The position numbers and the translations under genes were made by a program. The notes below the pieces were generated by a model. The model made no database searches, had not been told where the DNA came from, and saw nothing but the letters and a program-made list of their open reading frames with translations. This document shows, piece by piece, positions 7,301-9,707 of a stretch of DNA of 9,707 nt. Source of the DNA: Planctomycetota bacterium (lineage in GTDB: Bacteria > Planctomycetota > PLA2 > JAEUHO01); assembly GCA_026647295.1 (NCBI GenBank), contig JAPKHB010000124.1, forward strand, positions 1 through 9,707. The letters run 5' to 3'. How positions within the stretch are numbered: the stretch's first letter is position 1; each line of letters starts with the position of its first letter.

Positions 7301-7380
7301 GGGGAAGGTCCCTTTCGAGGTCCGGGAGTCGAAGCGTGGATCAGGCGGCGGATCCGGCAGTCCTCACGGCCCTAGGCCCG
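7301..7380 (-). other. Intergenic gap between the two cytochrome b halves
   Basis: This 80-base gap is the longest within the operon. On the minus strand it ends with the ribosome binding site GAAAGGG (7310-7316) of the subunit IV gene. A small inverted repeat (GGATC 7338-7342 with GATCC 7351-7355, 8-base loop) lies in the middle. There is no T-run, so it is not an intrinsic terminator. It could be a weak RNA stem that affects mRNA processing or translation of the downstream gene, but nothing beyond the pairing supports this. Confidence 0.4.
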
Positions 7381-8160
7381 TTACAGGGGTCCGCTGATGC
7401 CGCCGTCCTTGCGGACGCGCCAGAAGTGGACGGCCATCAGCACCATGGCGATCACGGGGACGGCGATGCAGTGCAGCACGTAGAAGCGCAGCAGCGTGCC
7501 CTCGCCGACGAAGCGCCCGCCCAGGAGGGCGTAGCGGATGTCGTCACCGGAGGTGACGAACTGGATGTCGTCGATCACGAGGAGGTTCGAACCCGGGCCC
7601 TCGTGGCCGATGGCCGGGTGCGCCCGGGCCATGTTCGTGCCCACGGTCACGGCCCAGATGGCGAGCTGGTCCCAGGGCAGCAGGTAGCCCGTGAAGGAGA
7701 GGAGGAGCGTGACCACCAGCAGGACCACGCCGATGCCCCAGTTGAACTCCCGCGGCGGCTTGTACGACCCCGTCATGAACACGCGGAACATGTGCAGCCA
7801 CACGGTGATGACCATCGCGTGCGCGCCCCAGCGGTGGATCTCGCGCATGATCCCCAGCGGCACGTCCTCGCGCAGCGCCACGATGTCGTTGAACGCGCTC
7901 GCCGCCACCGGGCGGTAGTAGAACATCAGCAGGATGCCGGTGACCGTCTCCACGAGGAACAGGAAGAAGGTCAGCCCCCCCATGCACCAGGTGAAGGAGA
8001 GCCGGATGCCGCTCGCCCGCGCCCGGACCGGGTGCAGGTGCAGGAACACGTTGGCCAGCATGACCATCGCGCGGTTGCGCGCGGTGGTGGGCGGCCCGTG
8101 GCGGAAGATGCTCTTCCACACCTGGGAGCCGCGGACGAAGTCGGTCAGCTTCTTGAGCAT
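7381..8160 (-). CDS. petB: Cytochrome b6-like subunit (N-terminal half of cytochrome b) with haem cn-type cysteine
   Basis: This 259-residue membrane subunit carries both b haems and the quinone-reducing side of the complex. Four helices are visible (about 57-80, 111-130, 141-161, 228-248). Haem ligands are His109 (IHRW) and His123 (LHMF) in helix B, and His230 (VLHC) and His245 (VHFW) in helix D. Spacings are 14 and 15, as in b6. The C-terminus KDGGISGPL matches the b6 ending. Cys59 in WCMGG aligns without gaps with b6 Cys35 (YCLGG), up to the shared FYYRP, 25 residues on. That cysteine binds haem cn (ci) in b6f. The loop between helices C and D (163-227) is about 20 residues longer than in plant b6, as I recall that sequence. 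The ATG at 8160 has AAGGG 8 bases upstream, within the 18-base gap after the Rieske gene. The b6-type assignment is firm; the attached third haem is inferred. Confidence 0.95.
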   Translation of the reverse strand: MLKKLTDFVRGSQVWKSIFRHGPPTTARNRAMVMLANVFLHLHPVRARASGIRLSFTWCMGGLTFFLFLVETVTGILLMFYYRPVAASAFNDIVALREDVPLGIMREIHRWGAHAMVITVWLHMFRVFMTGSYKPPREFNWGIGVVLLVVTLLLSFTGYLLPWDQLAIWAVTVGTNMARAHPAIGHEGPGSNLLVIDDIQFVTSGDDIRYALLGGRFVGEGTLLRFYVLHCIAVPVIAMVLMAVHFWRVRKDGGISGPL

Positions 8161-8178
8161 GCGCGGGGCCCTTCGCGG

Positions 8179-8829
8179 CTACACCGGGATGTAGAAGTCA
8201 CGGACCTCGCAGGTGCCCTGTTCGACCTGGCACTTGCGCGTCTTGTCCACGACGACCTGGTTGGTGACGGGGTCCACGAAGAGGTGGAAGCGCTCGAGCG
8301 GGCGCGGCGTGGGGCCTTCGAAGTTCACGCCGTTGATGTAGTAGCCCGAGCCGTGGCACGGGCACTTGAACTTCTGGTCGCCGGCCTGCCAGTTGGGCGT
8401 GCAGCCCAGGTGCGTGCAGACGGTGGAGATGGCCATCAGCTTGCCGCCGGTGTTCACCATCCAGACGCCGTGGGTCTCCTTGTAGGTCTCGTCCACGCTC
8501 TCGGCGCCGAACTCGCCCACGGCCTTGGTGTGGAACTGCTGGGGCGGCTCGAAGGAAACGTTGGGGAACAGGAAGCGGACCACGGCGAGGCTGCCGACGC
8601 CGCCCGCGGCGGCGAAGGCGCCCCAGCCCGCGGCGGCGGCCCCGAACAGGCCCCGGCGGGTGGTGGTGACCGGCGGCCGCGTCTCCGGCGGGACCAGCCG
8701 CTCGACCTTCTGGGCGGGGGTCCGGGCCTTGCCCTCGACGGCGTAGTCGTAGGGCCAGGGGCTCGGCCAGGCCGGCACCTCCCGGGGGCCCACGGCGGGC
8801 GCCGGGCCTTGTTGCGGGTCGGAGCTCAT
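8179..8829 (-). CDS. Rieske 2Fe-2S protein of the bc-type complex, Tat-anchored
   Basis: This 216-residue Rieske subunit takes one electron from quinol and passes it to the cytochrome c subunit. Residues 1-56 are a Pro-rich cytoplasmic extension. A twin-arginine motif (TRRGLF, Arg58-Arg59) precedes the membrane anchor (62-88), so the folded protein is probably exported by Tat and stays anchored. Cluster ligands lie in CTHLGC (Cys138, His140) and CPCHGS (Cys156, His159), with Cys143 and Cys158 forming the usual disulfide. Ser161 and Tyr163 (SGY), which raise the cluster potential in high-potential Rieske proteins, are both present. The tail has a further Cys pair (200 and 207) outside the standard fold. 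The ATG at 8829 overlaps the HEAT gene stop (ATGA), with GGAGG 5 bases upstream, so the two are translationally coupled. The cytochrome b6-like gene follows after 18 bases. A symbol such as petC or qcrA would fit, but orthology is not established. Confidence 0.96.
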   Translation of the reverse strand: MSSDPQQGPAPAVGPREVPAWPSPWPYDYAVEGKARTPAQKVERLVPPETRPPVTTTRRGLFGAAAAGWGAFAAAGGVGSLAVVRFLFPNVSFEPPQQFHTKAVGEFGAESVDETYKETHGVWMVNTGGKLMAISTVCTHLGCTPNWQAGDQKFKCPCHGSGYYINGVNFEGPTPRPLERFHLFVDPVTNQVVVDKTRKCQVEQGTCEVRDFYIPV

Positions 8830-9707
8830 CCGTTCCTCCAGTCCTTCAGCGCGGCGCGGGCGAGTTGGCGCACCGCGTCGTCGCCCTCGTGGGCCTCCTC
8901 GGTCAGCCGCTCGACGCGCGCCTTGAGGTCGTCGCCGCCGAGCGCGCGCGCCGCGCGCACCGCGTTGGCCAGCGCCGCCCGCTGCATGCCCGGGTCGCGC
9001 ACCCCCAACTCGTCGAGTTGGACGCGGTCGAGCGAGCGCTCGATCAGGTGGCGGCCCGCGGCGTCGCCGCGCAGCGCGAGCGCGTAGGCGGCGTTGAGGC
9101 GCACGCCGGAGTGCGTGTCGTCCAGCGCGTCGCGCAGCACGGGCAGGAGGTGCCCGTCGGGGCCCGCGCCCTGAAAGCGCGGCAGCCCGAGCAACGCCAG
9201 GCCGCTGGTGCCCATGGCGCGCACCTCCGCGTCGGGCTCGTCGCGCCCGGCCATGCGCGCCAGCGCGGCCTCGGCGCGGCGGTCTTCGAAGAACAGGACG
9301 CCGGCGGCGGCGCTGCGCCGTAGGTCGCGGTCCGCGGGCGCCGCCCCCGCCGCGGGGTAGAGCACGCCGAGCAGGAGGGGGATCGCCTCGGGGTCGCCCG
9401 CCCGGCCCATCGCGCGCAGCAGGAACATCTGCCGGTCCGCGCTGCCCTCGCGCACCGCGAGGTCGTAGGCCCGCCGCAGGTCGGCCCGGAACTCCGGGTC
9501 CTCGTAGAACGGGGGCGCGGCGGGCGCGCGGCCGGCCGCGCGCGCGTCGTCGGCCGCGCGGCGTTCCTGCGCGATGAGGATCGCGAGTTGCTGCGCCGCC
9601 TGCTGCTGCTCGTTCTCCCCGCCCGCGAGCACGGTGCGCAGGAGTTCGGCCGGGCTCTTGTCGTCGCCGGTGAGCAGCCGCGCGGCGAAGAAGAGCCCGA
9701 CGACCAC
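8826..9707 (-). CDS. HEAT-repeat protein, 5' end truncated by the window edge
   Basis: At least 293 residues are present and the true start lies beyond the right edge. A GTG is the first visible codon, but it sits at the boundary and need not be the start. The first visible residues (VVVGLFFAARLL) look like the end of a membrane segment. The rest is Ala/Leu/Arg-rich, with paired helices typical of HEAT or PBS-lyase-type repeats. Examples are GDPEAIPLLLGVL (104-116), EVRAMGTSGLALLG (161-174), GVRLNAAYALALRG (201-214) and AVRQLARAALKDW (278-290). A Gln/Ala-rich stretch (31-47) and a Pro/Ala linker (58-66) precede the repeats. There are no cysteines, so it carries no cofactor of its own. HEAT repeats bind proteins; the ATGA overlap with the Rieske gene suggests a role in assembly or stability of this complex (inference). 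It could instead be an unrelated membrane-tethered scaffold. Confidence 0.85.
   Translation of the reverse strand: MVVGLFFAARLLTGDDKSPAELLRTVLAGGENEQQQAAQQLAILIAQERRAADDARAAGRAPAAPPFYEDPEFRADLRRAYDLAVREGSADRQMFLLRAMGRAGDPEAIPLLLGVLYPAAGAAPADRDLRRSAAAGVLFFEDRRAEAALARMAGRDEPDAEVRAMGTSGLALLGLPRFQGAGPDGHLLPVLRDALDDTHSGVRLNAAYALALRGDAAGRHLIERSLDRVQLDELGVRDPGMQRAALANAVRAARALGGDDLKARVERLTEEAHEGDDAVRQLARAALKDWRNG
8835..8839 (-). promoter_or_regulatory. Ribosome binding site of the Rieske gene, inside the end of the HEAT gene
   Basis: The minus strand reads GGAGG, 5 bases before the ATG of the Rieske gene. It lies in the last codons of the HEAT-repeat gene. Together with the ATGA overlap it fixes the Rieske start and points to coupled translation of the two. 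Confidence 0.75.

Noticed and set aside
7336..9087. A plus-strand open frame of about 580 codons antisense to cytochrome b, Rieske and HEAT genes
   Set aside because: It runs across three well-supported minus-strand genes and their gaps and encodes a low-complexity protein.
1..9707. tRNA or rRNA genes, CRISPR arrays, insertion sequences and attachment sites
   Set aside because: I saw no cloverleaf-like segments, regularly spaced repeats, transposase motifs or terminal inverted repeats on either strand.

Overview
This window is a single minus-strand operon for a membrane quinol-oxidising Rieske/cytochrome b complex with unusual partner subunits. Transcription runs from the right edge to the left. 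The DNA is very GC-rich and almost every codon ends in G or C. The organism is therefore a high-GC bacterium. A b6-type split cytochrome b, a very large multihaem cytochrome c in place of cytochrome c1 or f, HEAT-repeat proteins and periplasmic cupredoxin/carboxypeptidase-regulatory-like proteins are together most reminiscent of Planctomycetota. Myxococcota, Acidobacteriota or Gemmatimonadota cannot be excluded. The taxonomic call is inference only.

Layout in transcription order: a 5'-truncated HEAT-repeat protein (9707-8826) overlaps by four bases a Tat-dependent Rieske iron-sulfur protein (8829-8179). Next come a cytochrome b6-like subunit carrying the four haem-b histidines (8160-7381) and, after an 80-base gap, an enlarged subunit IV-like protein with about eight membrane helices (7300-6194). 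A 1352-residue membrane-anchored octahaem cytochrome c follows (6170-2112). Last are two tandem paralogous periplasmic proteins that combine an amicyanin-type copper site with a small beta-sandwich domain (2109-1159 and 1140-106). The last is a lipoprotein. Gaps between genes are 2 to 80 bases and no promoter or convincing terminator is visible, so the operon probably starts to the right of the window and may continue to the left.

Proposed working: the two cytochrome b halves and the Rieske protein oxidise quinol at a Qo site. The Rieske cluster passes electrons to the octahaem protein, whose haem-bearing part lies outside the membrane on a long predicted coiled-coil arm. The blue-copper proteins are plausible next carriers or docking subunits. 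A cysteine in the cytochrome b subunit aligns with the residue that covalently binds the extra haem cn (ci) in b6f complexes, so this complex may carry 2 b haems, 1 cn haem, 8 c haems, one 2Fe-2S cluster and type-1 copper partners. The large plus-strand open frames are antisense shadows of these genes.
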